Shown: positions 1 through 6,956, numbered from the stretch's first letter. The stretch is DNA of 9,086 nucleotides from Clostridiales bacterium (GCA_030154385.1 JASKJZ010000079.1:1-9086), one strand, 5' to 3'. Made by a program: numbers and translations. Notes: generated from the sequence alone by a model not told the origin.

Positions 1-13
1 CGGTTACCTGCAT
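1..13 (-). CDS. Start of a leftward gene, cut by the window edge
   Basis: An ATG at 13-11 is followed by codons reading MQVT before the sequence ends. A weak ribosome binding site (AGGA) lies about 8 bases upstream, and a strong leftward promoter lies at 80-108, giving a leader of about 60 bases. Four residues are too few to identify the product. SpoVG-type proteins in clostridia can begin in a similar way, but this proves nothing. The call rests on the promoter, the ribosome site and the start codon being in order. Confidence 0.35.
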
Positions 14-79
14 ATCGATATTCCTAAATTAATATAATCTCTTGGCAAACGTCTTTATGACATGACACCAATTTCTAAA

Positions 80-108
80 ATTATACCATAATTCTCCTTC
101 TTTGTTAA
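80..108 (-). promoter_or_regulatory. Strong sigma-A promoter reading leftward
   Basis: On the minus strand TTAACA (108-103) is followed after exactly 17 bases by a perfect TATAAT (85-80), which also has an extended TGG just before it. Transcription would start near 73 and run out of the left edge of the window. It lies downstream of the Fic gene, so it belongs to the next gene to the left. Confidence 0.65.
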
Positions 109-127
109 CTATTTTTCATGATTTTTC

Positions 128-150
128 GTTTGTATTTTGTAATTACAAAC
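128..150. repeat. Palindrome downstream of the Fic gene
   Basis: The 14-base sequence TTTGTAATTACAAA (136-149) is a perfect palindrome. It overlaps a 7-base inverted repeat, GTTTGTA (128-134) with TACAAAC (144-150). It lies between the Fic stop and the -35 of the leftward promoter. It could be an operator or a weak end-of-transcript hairpin. The T-rich run that would suit a terminator follows it only on the plus strand, where no gene ends. No other feature is seen in 109-213. Confidence 0.3.
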
Positions 151-213
151 TTCATTTTCATTTTTTGTGATTTATTTAACAATTCTTTGCAGTTGTCACA
201 TTGTACATCTGTT

Positions 214-828
214 TTATACTCGTGGAAGAATTGGCTTTGTGATTCCTTTAAATATCTCATCCATTTGCTCATATTCTTTAAAAAATGAAGCAATACTGGC
301 TGCCACCATTCGCTCCTTCGTCACATCCGAAAAATCCACTTCATAACCAGCTCTCTTTGCTAAAATCTCGATATAGGCACGCTGTACCCTTCCATTTCCT
401 TCCCGAAAGGGGTGAATTGCATTTATTTCGGATAAAAAATAAGACAGCCGATGTGGCATGTCCTGTTCACTCGTTTCTGTCAAATAACGTTCCTGTTCGA
501 TTTGATGGAATACTATTTCTAAATTTTCCATAATAAATTCACTTTTACAAAAGAGACTTCCCTTTGCTATGTCAACTACTCTTATTTTTCCTGCCCAGGA
601 ATAAATATCTCCAAAAATATGCTGATGCAGCTTCAGAAAATATGATAAATCCAAGCTACCAAAAGGGGGATTTTGCTTGAGTTGCAAAATACGAACTGCA
701 GTTATGTTTCGCTCTGCCTCCAACAAAAACTCCTCCTTTTTAATATTTAACTTGTTTCGCAAAACACTGGTCTTTGGATAACAGTATTTTTTATCAAAAC
801 CATAGTCATATCCATCCAGATACTCCAT
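214..828 (-). CDS. fic: Fic-domain AMP-transferase toxin (class I, VbhT-like)
   Basis: This is a 204-residue Fic protein. Fic enzymes transfer AMP from ATP to hydroxyl side chains of target proteins; bacterial class I toxins of the VbhT/FicT type are known to modify DNA gyrase and topoisomerase IV. The complete catalytic motif HPFREGNGRVQR is at residues 139-150, with catalytic His139. The upstream segment FGDIYSWAG (72-80) and a flap-like GSLFC (90-94) also fit the family. The N-terminal YCYPKTSVLRNKL (15-27) resembles the start of VbhT-type Fic domains. No inhibitory (S/T)xxxE(G/N) motif is seen inside the protein, which fits regulation by the separate antitoxin encoded one base upstream (TGA-T-ATG), so the two are probably translationally coupled. 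At this length it is a bare Fic domain without a secretion tail. The catalytic residues are intact, so the toxin is expected to be active; its target is unknown. Confidence 0.92.
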   Translation of the reverse strand: MEYLDGYDYGFDKKYCYPKTSVLRNKLNIKKEEFLLEAERNITAVRILQLKQNPPFGSLDLSYFLKLHQHIFGDIYSWAGKIRVVDIAKGSLFCKSEFIMENLEIVFHQIEQERYLTETSEQDMPHRLSYFLSEINAIHPFREGNGRVQRAYIEILAKRAGYEVDFSDVTKERMVAASIASFFKEYEQMDEIFKGITKPILPRV

Positions 829-829
829 A

Positions 830-997
830 TCAATCGCCTGCCTTATATTTTTGCAGTAATCCCTTAATCACAATTTGAGAAGAAACCTGTCCAAGTGCAC
901 AACGTTCTATGAGTATGCGCTCGCTTTCGCTTAGTTCCATACCCTCCATAGCCATGGTAGCAACGACCTGCCTTGCCATTTTGTATGAATTTTCCAT
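830..997 (-). CDS. VbhA-like Fic antitoxin, 55 residues
   Basis: This small gene starts MENSYKMARQVVATMAMEG and ends KYKAGD. In class I Fic systems a small helical antitoxin inserts a glutamate into the Fic active site and blocks productive ATP binding; the motif is (S/T)xxxE(G/N). Here it is Thr14-Met-Ala-Met-Glu18-Gly19, an exact match placed near the N-terminus as in VbhA. The rest is predicted helical (LSESERILIERCALGQVSS, then IVIKGLLQKYK). A good ribosome site (AGAGGTG) precedes the ATG at 997-995, and a promoter candidate lies at 1027-1055. The stop is one base before the Fic start, the normal antitoxin-first order. Identification rests on motif, size and position; sequence similarity beyond the motif was not tested. 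Confidence 0.85.
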   Translation of the reverse strand: MENSYKMARQVVATMAMEGMELSESERILIERCALGQVSSQIVIKGLLQKYKAGD

Positions 998-1026
998 GTA
1001 AACACCTCTTCTTATATTCTATGTTA

Positions 1027-1055
1027 AGTATACCACAAAATCAAAATTTCTTCCA
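1027..1055 (-). promoter_or_regulatory. Candidate promoter of the Fic toxin-antitoxin pair
   Basis: On the minus strand TATACT (1032-1027) is preceded by TGG, giving an extended -10. The -35 at about 1055-1050 (TGGAAG) is poor, which is usual for extended -10 promoters. The predicted start is about 20 bases above the antitoxin start codon. It lies back-to-back with the rightward promoter of the ABC operon. Confidence 0.5.
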
Positions 1056-1067
1056 TAAAATTTTCTA

Positions 1068-1096
1068 TTGACTATTCTCATAAATAATAGTAAACT
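1068..1096 (+). promoter_or_regulatory. Sigma-A promoter of the ABC importer operon
   Basis: TTGACT (1068-1073) and TAAACT (1091-1096) are separated by 17 bases. Transcription would start near 1103, giving a leader of about 85 bases before the binding-protein start codon at 1188. Confidence 0.65.
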
Positions 1097-1101
1097 TTAT
1101 C

Positions 1102-1118
1102 CATTAAACGTTTTAATG
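1102..1118. promoter_or_regulatory. Operator-like inverted repeat over the transcription start
   Basis: CATTAAA (1102-1108) and TTTAATG (1112-1118) form a 7-base inverted repeat around a central CGT, in the run TTAAACGTTTTAA. It begins five bases after the -10 and covers the predicted start site, where a bound repressor would block initiation. A central CG flanked by A and T runs is typical of LacI/GalR-family operators, including CcpA cre-like sites, but the outer bases do not match the cre consensus well. The binding protein is unknown. Confidence 0.4.
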
Positions 1119-1153
1119 CTTTAAAGTAAAACCATATCAGATTTTACTTAAAG
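1119..1153 (+). promoter_or_regulatory. Leader hairpin ahead of the binding-protein gene
   Basis: The arms CTTTAAAGTAAAA (1119-1131) and TTTTACTTAAAG (1142-1153) pair over 12 bases with one bulged A and a 10-base loop. It is AT-rich and not followed by a T run, so it is not a terminator. The leader is too short for a T-box, and I recognise no riboswitch. It may affect mRNA stability, or it may be a second dyad for a DNA-binding protein. Confidence 0.3.
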
Positions 1154-1187
1154 AATAGGGCGTAGTTAATCAAGAGGAGGATTTTTT

Positions 1188-2174
1188 ATGAAACGAAAAC
1201 TAATTGCAGGAATGCTTACCTTGACACTTGCCATTTCTATGCTGGCTGGATGCGGTTCAAAGGATACCGCGGCCACCGATTCAAAAGACAAGGTTTATAA
1301 AATAGGGGTTAATCAGCTTGTTACACACGCTGCGCTAGATGCCAGCTACAAGGGCTTTGTAGACGGATTGAAGGAAGCTGGCTTTGAAGAAGGTGTTAAT
1401 CTGGAAATTGACTATCAAAACGCGAATGGAGATCAGTCCACTGCAAACACAATTGCAACCAAACTTGTAAATGATAATGACGACTTAATTCTTGCAATTG
1501 CTACTCCTGCTGCACAAGCTTGTGCAAATGCAACAAAAGACATCCCAATCCTGATTACAGCCGTAACTGACCCTGCTGGTTCCGGACTCGTTGCATCCAA
1601 TGATGCGCCAGGTGGCAATGTTTCTGGTACCTCCGATTTAAATCCAGTTGCGGATCAAATTGATTTGCTTAAAAAATTAGTTCCTACGGCTAAGAACATC
1701 GCAATTTTATATTGCTCCAGTGAAAGCAATTCTAAAATTCAAGTTGAGCTTGCAACTGCTGCCGCAAAGGACGCTGGTCTTAGTGTACAGGAGGCCTCTG
1801 TATCTAACTCAAACGAAATCCAGCAGGTTGTACAATCCTTAGTTGGAAAGGTGGATGCCATCTATGCACCAACAGATAATGTGATTGCTGCTGGTATGCC
1901 AACCGTAGCGCAGGTCGCAAACAGCAATAACCTTCCAGTTATCTGCGGTGAATCTGGTATGGTAGATGCAGGTGGTCTTGCTACCTATGGTATTGACTAC
2001 TATGAGCTAGGTAAATTGACCGGTGCGCAGGCTGCTAAAATCCTAAAGGGAGAGGCAACAACAGCCGATATGCCAATTGAATATCTTCCACAAGACAAGT
2101 TAACGCTATCCATCAATGAAGATGTTGCGGCACAGCTATCCATTACCATCCCTGACGATTTAAAAACAGAATAA
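1188..2174 (+). CDS. ABC importer substrate-binding lipoprotein (TrpX/DUF534 family)
   Basis: This 328-residue extracytoplasmic binding protein captures the ligand and delivers it to the permease encoded next. The N-terminus is a lipoprotein signal: Lys/Arg (2-4), a hydrophobic stretch, then the lipobox LAGC with Cys22 as the lipidated residue. The mature part has the two-lobed type 1 periplasmic-binding fold of the ABC_sub_bind family (PF04392); KIGVNQLVTHAALD starts the first lobe near residue 38, and DAIYAPTDN and GGLATYGIDYYELG lie in the second. Family members studied are linked to tryptophan, tyrosine or other small molecules, and the substrate cannot be read from the sequence. AGGAGG at 1175-1180 sits seven bases before the ATG. 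It is the first gene of a three-gene operon, followed by a hairpin that may raise its expression over the permease. The gene appears complete. Confidence 0.92.
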   Translation: MKRKLIAGMLTLTLAISMLAGCGSKDTAATDSKDKVYKIGVNQLVTHAALDASYKGFVDGLKEAGFEEGVNLEIDYQNANGDQSTANTIATKLVNDNDDLILAIATPAAQACANATKDIPILITAVTDPAGSGLVASNDAPGGNVSGTSDLNPVADQIDLLKKLVPTAKNIAILYCSSESNSKIQVELATAAAKDAGLSVQEASVSNSNEIQQVVQSLVGKVDAIYAPTDNVIAAGMPTVAQVANSNNLPVICGESGMVDAGGLATYGIDYYELGKLTGAQAAKILKGEATTADMPIEYLPQDKLTLSINEDVAAQLSITIPDDLKTE

Positions 2175-2211
2175 TCGTTCGTACTTGCTGTATCAAAAAT
2201 AAAACAACTGT

Positions 2212-2250
2212 CATGAACCGGAGAAGCCTAAATGGCGTCTCCGGTTCATG
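2212..2250 (+). promoter_or_regulatory. Strong intercistronic hairpin between binding protein and permease
   Basis: CATGAACCGGAGA (2212-2224) pairs perfectly with TCTCCGGTTCATG (2238-2250). After an A-G mismatch, GCC/GGC extends the stem, with TAAAT as the loop. There is no T run after it, so it is not a full terminator. Hairpins at this place in importer operons commonly protect the upstream binding-protein mRNA or lower readthrough, so that the binding protein is made in excess. It also contains an in-frame ATG (2248) that would be a poor start for the permease. Confidence 0.7.
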
Positions 2251-2274
2251 CGTGCATTCAGAAAGGAAATCATT

Positions 2275-3207
2275 ATGAGTAGTCTATTTTTATCCTTGTT
2301 TGGCGCCACCTCACAAGGCCTCACCTGGGCAATTTTAGCACTGGGTGTCTATATAACCTTCCGTATTTTGGATATCCCAGATATGACTTGTGAAGGGAGC
2401 TTTGCACTGGGAGGCAGTGTCAGTGCCATTCTTATGGTCGGTCTTCACTTAAATCCCTTCCTCACCTTAATTATCGCAACCATTGCTGGTATGTTTGCTG
2501 GTTTTATCACTGGTTTTTTACATACTAAGCTTGGAATACCTGCGATTCTTGCAGGTATTCTCACCATGGTAGGACTCTATTCCATCAACCTTCGCATTAT
2601 GGGACAGGCCAATACCGCCCTTCTTAGCGAAAAAACAATTATTTCTCTGCTTCAAAATATATTACCGACCGCTAAGGAGCTTGGTATTAAGAATTCCATT
2701 CTTCAAAATGTCGTTACCTTGTTTGTTGGTCTTGTCTTTTCTGCCATCGTAATTCTCTTTCTGTATTGGTTCTTTGGCACTGAAATTGGCTGCTGTATCC
2801 GTGCAACAGGAAACAATCCAGCAATGGTTCGTGCACAGGGCGTGAATACCGATAAGATGAAAATTTTTGGTCTCGTACTTGGCAATGCCTTAGTTTCCAT
2901 GTCGGGTGCTCTGGTCGCACAAAGTCAGGGCTATGCAGATGTCGGGATGGGAATTGGAGCTATTGTTATTGGTCTTGCTTCCATTGTCATTGGTGAGGTC
3001 ATTTTTTCTAGAGCAAAGAATTTTTCTCACAAATTGATTGCTGTTACTCTTGGTTCCATTATCTATCGTATGATTATAGCAGTCGTTTTATGGCTCGGAC
3101 TCAATGCAAACGATATGAAGCTGCTTACCGCAGTTGTAGTAGCTCTTGCCTTATCCATACCGGTACTAAAGCAATCATCCATGAGTCTAAGAAGGGGGAG
3201 TAAGTAG
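2275..3207 (+). CDS. ABC importer membrane permease (TrpY-like, BPD_transp_2 family)
   Basis: This 310-residue integral membrane protein forms the transmembrane channel of the importer. It is almost entirely hydrophobic with about eight or nine membrane segments, and it resembles the branched-chain amino acid/TrpY permease family (PF02653). The segment EIGCCIRATGNNPAMVRAQG in the second half is the conserved cytoplasmic loop of this family that contacts the ATPase. I chose the ATG at 2275 (MSSLFLSLFG) because AAAGGA lies seven bases before it. The in-frame ATG at 2248 is buried in a strong hairpin and has no ribosome site. The stop TAG directly abuts the start of the ATPase gene, indicating coupled translation. 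Confidence 0.92.
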   Translation: MSSLFLSLFGATSQGLTWAILALGVYITFRILDIPDMTCEGSFALGGSVSAILMVGLHLNPFLTLIIATIAGMFAGFITGFLHTKLGIPAILAGILTMVGLYSINLRIMGQANTALLSEKTIISLLQNILPTAKELGIKNSILQNVVTLFVGLVFSAIVILFLYWFFGTEIGCCIRATGNNPAMVRAQGVNTDKMKIFGLVLGNALVSMSGALVAQSQGYADVGMGIGAIVIGLASIVIGEVIFSRAKNFSHKLIAVTLGSIIYRMIIAVVLWLGLNANDMKLLTAVVVALALSIPVLKQSSMSLRRGSK

Positions 3208-4002
3208 ATGCTGACACTATCCAATATATATAAAACCTTTAATGCAAATACCGTAAATGAAAAGCTAGTACTTCGTGGACTGGATCTTACGTTAAATGAT
3301 GGTGATTTTGTTTCGGTGATTGGAGGAAATGGCGCCGGAAAATCCACGATGCTCAATATGATTGCAGGCGTATATTTCCCAGACGAAGGTTCTATCGCAT
3401 TAGACGGAGAAGACATTACACGCTTTCCAGAGCATATACGTGCCAAATACCTAGGTCGTGTCTTTCAAGACCCGATGATGGGAACAGCTTCTAATATGGA
3501 AATAGAAGAAAATTTAGCCCTTGCTTACCGCCGCGGGAAAAAACGAGGTCTTGGCTGGGGCATAACCAAAGAAGAAAAAGCATTTTATATCGAAAAACTA
3601 AAGACGCTTGATCTAGGGTTGGAAAGCCGCCTTACCTCAAAGGTTGGATTATTGTCAGGTGGGCAAAGACAAGCACTGACATTATTAATGGCTACCTTGC
3701 AGCAACCAAGACTCCTTTTACTCGATGAGCATACCGCTGCTCTCGATCCAAAAACTGCAAGCAAGGTCTTAGAGCTTTCCGACCAGATTATTCATGAAAA
3801 CAAGCTAACCGCTTTGATGGTAACGCATAATATGAAAAATGCGATTCAATACGGAAATCGCCTCATCATGATGTATGATGGTAAAATCATTTACGACGTA
3901 TCAGGAGAAGAAAAGAAAAATTTGCATGTCAGTGACTTGCTTCAAAAATTTGAGCAGGCAAGTGGTGGTGAGTTTGCCAATGACCGCATGATGCTTTCCT
4001 AA
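3208..4002 (+). CDS. ABC importer ATPase (TrpZ-like)
   Basis: This 264-residue nucleotide-binding subunit hydrolyses ATP on the inner face of the membrane to drive uptake. All motifs are present: Walker A GGNGAGKST (39-47), Q-loop Gln87, signature LSGGQRQ (149-155), Walker B LLLLDE with Asp173 and Glu174, and switch His207. The signature is the standard form, so the enzyme should be active. The ribosome site AGGGGGAG is at 3193-3200 inside the end of the permease gene. It is the last gene of the operon, followed immediately by a terminator. Confidence 0.95.
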   Translation: MLTLSNIYKTFNANTVNEKLVLRGLDLTLNDGDFVSVIGGNGAGKSTMLNMIAGVYFPDEGSIALDGEDITRFPEHIRAKYLGRVFQDPMMGTASNMEIEENLALAYRRGKKRGLGWGITKEEKAFYIEKLKTLDLGLESRLTSKVGLLSGGQRQALTLLMATLQQPRLLLLDEHTAALDPKTASKVLELSDQIIHENKLTALMVTHNMKNAIQYGNRLIMMYDGKIIYDVSGEEKKNLHVSDLLQKFEQASGGEFANDRMMLS

Positions 4003-4047
4003 AAATAAGCAGGTAGAAAAGTACCCTTCTTTCTACCTGCTTATTTT
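4003..4047. terminator. Bidirectional rho-independent terminator between convergent operons
   Basis: The 17-base arms 4003-4019 and 4030-4046 (core AAGCAGGTAGAAA with TTTCTACCTGCTT) pair perfectly around a 10-base loop. T-rich tracts follow the stem on both strands, so it can end the rightward ABC operon and the leftward sensor-kinase operon. It starts directly after the ATPase stop, and the right arm reaches the first base of the kinase stop codon. Confidence 0.88.
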
Positions 4048-5404
4048 ACTTAGGAAGTGTTACCTGTAAGGTGACAGTCGCTCCCGTATATTCGGCATTA
4101 TTTTGCAAGCTAAGACTTCCCTGATAGCGCAGCGCAATATTGTTTACATAGAAAAGTCCAAGACCATAATGTTCCCCTCTCTCATGATATTCCGTGAAAA
4201 AGAGTTCCCTCCCATGTTTGATAGCCTCTTTCGTAAATCCCCTGCCATAATCCTTCACCTGTATTATGAGCCTTGACTCTATTTGAAAAAAAGAGAGTGC
4301 AATTTCTTTTTTCTCTCTCGTATGTTCGGCTGCATTGCGAATCAGATTCATCACAGCACGCTGCAAGGAATCTTTGTCTATTAGAAGTTCTTCCTCTTTG
4401 GTGCTATCCTCGATGTGCAGATTAATTCCAACCGTCTTTAAAAAGGCGCGTCCTTCCTGCACCATCTCTCCAATAAGAGTGGATAGTAATATTTTATTTA
4501 CCCTATTTTCTTGCTCTCCTCCCTTCGTCTCCTCCAACAAAAGCGCAAGATAGCGTTCCATACGATTACAGCTTTCCTCAATTGTCATTGCCATTTTACG
4601 CACTTGCTCCAAATCTCCTTCCTCTCTGACAAGTTCTGCATTGCCTCGGATAATGGTGAGCGGTGTTTTAATATCATGTGCAAGGGCTGAAATATGAAGC
4701 CGCTTTTGCTGTTCTGCCTCCCACTGGCTTTTTAGAGAAGCAATTAACGCTATCTTCATATCATATAAGGCATCTATAATTTCGTGAAACTCCTTTATTT
4801 GACTGTTTTTTTTATCCTCTGTTATTTCCCTCTCTTTAATGGATCGAATTTCTTCTACTACAGGCGAGAGCGCTTTGCGTAATATTCGTTCAAATTGAAA
4901 TGAATAGAGCATTACAAGCCCCAAAAAAATCACTAAAAAAAGAACAATCAACGTATACTCAGGTTGTGGAATAAGTTTATGAAGTCCTGGAGACGAAAAG
5001 TGTGCTAATATATCATAGCTTACCACACAATAGCCATCGCTTCTTGTTATTTTAAAAAGCATATTTGCTCTTGCAGCCTCAGAGTGAATGAGCTCCTTTG
5101 CCTGCATGATTTTTTTTTGACGCAATGTCCCATACTGATAGTTACCATTTGTATCAAAGATTCCGTACCTACAGGTGTGTGGAATCAAGGAATCGTCAAA
5201 CGGCATTGTTTGACTTATTTTTTTCTCATTTTTCTCCAAATACCTCTCCGCATAATTTGCAGGAAGAATCCGATTTGTCTGAACCCCCCACATGAAAAGT
5301 ACGGCTAGTATGGCAACCTCCATTAGGATCGAAAAGGAGAGCCGTATCACCTGTCTTATAAATAGAAATAAGAGCGTATTTTTTTTGTTTTTTATGCGAT
5401 CCAT
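4046..5404 (-). CDS. Membrane sensor histidine kinase
   Basis: This 452-residue kinase senses an external signal and passes phosphate to the response regulator encoded just upstream. Two membrane segments (about 18-40 and 149-168) flank an extracytoplasmic domain of about 110 residues that I do not recognise. The HisKA dimerisation domain has ISALAHDIKTPL with phospho-acceptor His243. The catalytic ATPase domain has the N box (LIRNAAEHT, 354-362), the G1 box DYGRGF (385-390) and the G2 box HYGLGLFYV (412-420). There is no obvious HAMP, although the linker 170-230 may act as one. The ATG at 5404 overlaps the end of the regulator gene by 13 bases, so the two are translationally coupled; GGGGGA in the regulator gene is the likely ribosome site. 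All catalytic residues are intact. The stimulus is unknown. Confidence 0.93.
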   Translation of the reverse strand: MDRIKNKKNTLLFLFIRQVIRLSFSILMEVAILAVLFMWGVQTNRILPANYAERYLEKNEKKISQTMPFDDSLIPHTCRYGIFDTNGNYQYGTLRQKKIMQAKELIHSEAARANMLFKITRSDGYCVVSYDILAHFSSPGLHKLIPQPEYTLIVLFLVIFLGLVMLYSFQFERILRKALSPVVEEIRSIKEREITEDKKNSQIKEFHEIIDALYDMKIALIASLKSQWEAEQQKRLHISALAHDIKTPLTIIRGNAELVREEGDLEQVRKMAMTIEESCNRMERYLALLLEETKGGEQENRVNKILLSTLIGEMVQEGRAFLKTVGINLHIEDSTKEEELLIDKDSLQRAVMNLIRNAAEHTREKKEIALSFFQIESRLIIQVKDYGRGFTKEAIKHGRELFFTEYHERGEHYGLGLFYVNNIALRYQGSLSLQNNAEYTGATVTLQVTLPK

Positions 5405-6054
5405 TTATATCCAATCCCCCAAACGGTTTCAATTGGATTTTCACCCATATTTTTTAGCTTGGCCCGAATGTTTTTTACATGCTCCCGAATTGCACTGCAA
5501 TCACTTTCACTATCATAGCCTAATATTCGCTCAACGAGCTGATCCAATGAAAATACTTGCCCTTTGTTTCTTGCCAAGAATTCACAAATTGCATATTCTC
5601 CCTTCGTAAGTGGTATGCCCCTCTCCTCGAGGTACATTCGCTTTTCCGACAAATCAAAGAAATAATTTCCTACTGCCATGCGGGTATGCTTTTCCCGCAC
5701 TTCTCTTCGAAGGTGTGCTTGTACCCTAGCTCGAACTTCTGCAATTCGAAATGGCTTTTTGATATAATCATCCGCTCCTATTGATAACCCTTCGATTAGG
5801 TCATTCTCCATCGTTTTAGCCGTTATAAACAAGATTGGGCAATCCACAATATTACGAATCTCTTTACAAAAGGCAAATCCATCTTCCCCTGGCATCATAA
5901 CATCCAACAAAATAAGAGCATAATCCTTCAGTCGTTCACGTTCCACCTGTTCAGCTCGCATTTTTGTCTCTACAACATGCCCCTCCTTTTCTAGGGCTCT
6001 TTTTATGATCATCAAAATTTCTTCATCATCGTCAAGCGCTAATATTCTCGCCAT
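5392..6054 (-). CDS. OmpR/PhoB-family response regulator
   Basis: This 220-residue transcription factor is the partner of the overlapping kinase gene. The receiver domain (1-115) has acidic residues Asp8-Asp10, phospho-acceptor Asp51 in LLDVMMPGEDG, Thr78 in FITAK and Lys100 in IKKPF. The C-terminal winged helix (126-220) has EERGIPLTKGEYAICEFL, the recognition region SAIREHVKNIRAKL and the wing GIGYKWI. I chose the ATG at 6054 because MARILALDDD is the normal start of the fold and AGGG precedes it; a longer in-frame start at 6252 would only add antisense-like sequence overlapping the TraX-like gene. OmpR-type regulators bind direct repeats at 10-11 bp pitch, and such repeats lie upstream of this operon at 6980-7010. 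Confidence 0.94.
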   Translation of the reverse strand: MARILALDDDEEILMIIKRALEKEGHVVETKMRAEQVERERLKDYALILLDVMMPGEDGFAFCKEIRNIVDCPILFITAKTMENDLIEGLSIGADDYIKKPFRIAEVRARVQAHLRREVREKHTRMAVGNYFFDLSEKRMYLEERGIPLTKGEYAICEFLARNKGQVFSLDQLVERILGYDSESDCSAIREHVKNIRAKLKNMGENPIETVWGIGYKWIA

Positions 6055-6089
6055 ACAATCCCTGCTTCCTCTTATATTATTTCTGCATC

Positions 6090-6938
6090 TTATATCCAAT
6101 GATTTGCCTGCATCCAGAGATATAAGCCAAACGAAAGGGCATATAGTACATAAATATGCGCTGGATAAAACCAATAAAAGAGCTTTTTGTTTCCTCTTCC
6201 GCGCTCTCCATTGTATGCAAGCATAAAAATAAACGCAAACGATCCCATCCACTCATAAGCTTGGGTAATAAGCATATGGATGGACATATCTTTCATCATT
6301 ATAAAGGGAAGAAAGCCATATATCAATAAATTCGATATAAGAAATGCAATTGCTTCTGCTTTTTTATTTTTATGAAACATATACATTAAGATACCTTGTA
6401 AGATGAAAAAAGTACCGCCATCCATAATCCAGCTATGCAGCGGTAAAATTGAAAAATGGAGGACATTAATCAAAAGCCATGCCTTTGGCTGTATATTTCC
6501 AACCAACACAGCGAAAAATGGAAGGGCAATTGGAACCAGTATCGCAGGCAGTCCCTTCGCCCACTCCTTCTTTTCACACCAATCAATCCCTTGCAATATA
6601 ATGAGTAGAATCGAGAATGTCGCAAGCATTTGATTTTGTGGATAAAATCCATCCGGACGCTTTAGAAAACTGATACAAAGAAATTGAATCACACCCATTG
6701 CTACCGCAATGAAATACACCTGAATAAAGTATTTCTTTCTGTTTCGCGTATGCACAAAGCCCTCTATGAGACAAAATAAAAAAAGCGGTGCAGATAGCCT
6801 TCCTAGCATGGAGAACCAGACAGGTATCCTTCCTGTAAACTCGAAAAAGTAATGAATATGATCCATTACCATTAGTAACATTGCGAAATACTTCAATTGA
6901 AAATCTGTAAATCCTTTTGACTTAATTATGTTTTCCAT
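6090..6938 (-). CDS. TraX-like multi-pass membrane protein (putative acyltransferase)
   Basis: This 282-residue membrane protein has about eight to ten hydrophobic segments and belongs to the TraX family (PF05857). F-plasmid TraX N-acetylates pilin. Chromosomal Gram-positive members are common, are not tied to conjugation and mostly have no known substrate. Family landmarks are LKYFAMLLMVMDHIHYFF (15-32, with Asp26-His27), GRLSAPLFLFCLIEGF (46-61) followed by HTRNRKKY, and near the C-terminus YNGERGRGNKKLFYWFYPAHI (242-262). The ATG at 6938 has the ribosome site AAAGGGGA. Its stop is 35 bases before the regulator start, with no terminator between, so it is the first gene of an operon with the two-component system. 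No pilin or transfer gene is present in the window. Confidence 0.85.
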   Translation of the reverse strand: MENIIKSKGFTDFQLKYFAMLLMVMDHIHYFFEFTGRIPVWFSMLGRLSAPLFLFCLIEGFVHTRNRKKYFIQVYFIAVAMGVIQFLCISFLKRPDGFYPQNQMLATFSILLIILQGIDWCEKKEWAKGLPAILVPIALPFFAVLVGNIQPKAWLLINVLHFSILPLHSWIMDGGTFFILQGILMYMFHKNKKAEAIAFLISNLLIYGFLPFIMMKDMSIHMLITQAYEWMGSFAFIFMLAYNGERGRGNKKLFYWFYPAHIYVLYALSFGLYLWMQANHWI

Positions 6939-6956
6939 TATAAAATCCCCTTTCTT

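Noticed and set aside
81..100. Ribosome-site-like AAGGAG followed by ATG on the minus strand
   Set aside because: The frame is ATG-GTA-TAA and stops after two codons. The bases are the spacer and -10 of the leftward promoter.
105..293. Leftward open frame of 62 codons with a CxxC pair (CDNCKELL), overlapping the 3' end of fic
   Set aside because: More than a third of it overlaps the Fic coding region in another frame, it has no convincing ribosome site, and its composition is that of AT-rich noncoding DNA. I treat it as chance.
1119..1187. Riboswitch or T-box in the importer leader
   Set aside because: The leader from the predicted start is only about 85 bases and has one AT-rich hairpin, no terminator and no T-box consensus motif.
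6055..6252. N-terminal extension of the response regulator to 286 residues
   Set aside because: The extra 66 codons overlap the TraX-like gene in another frame, have no receiver-domain sequence, and the ATG at 6054 has a ribosome site and gives the standard family start.
6090..6938. Integrative conjugative element suggested by the TraX-like gene
   Set aside because: No relaxase, coupling protein, secretion ATPase, integrase or attachment repeat is present. Chromosomal TraX-family genes in Firmicutes commonly occur without conjugation functions.
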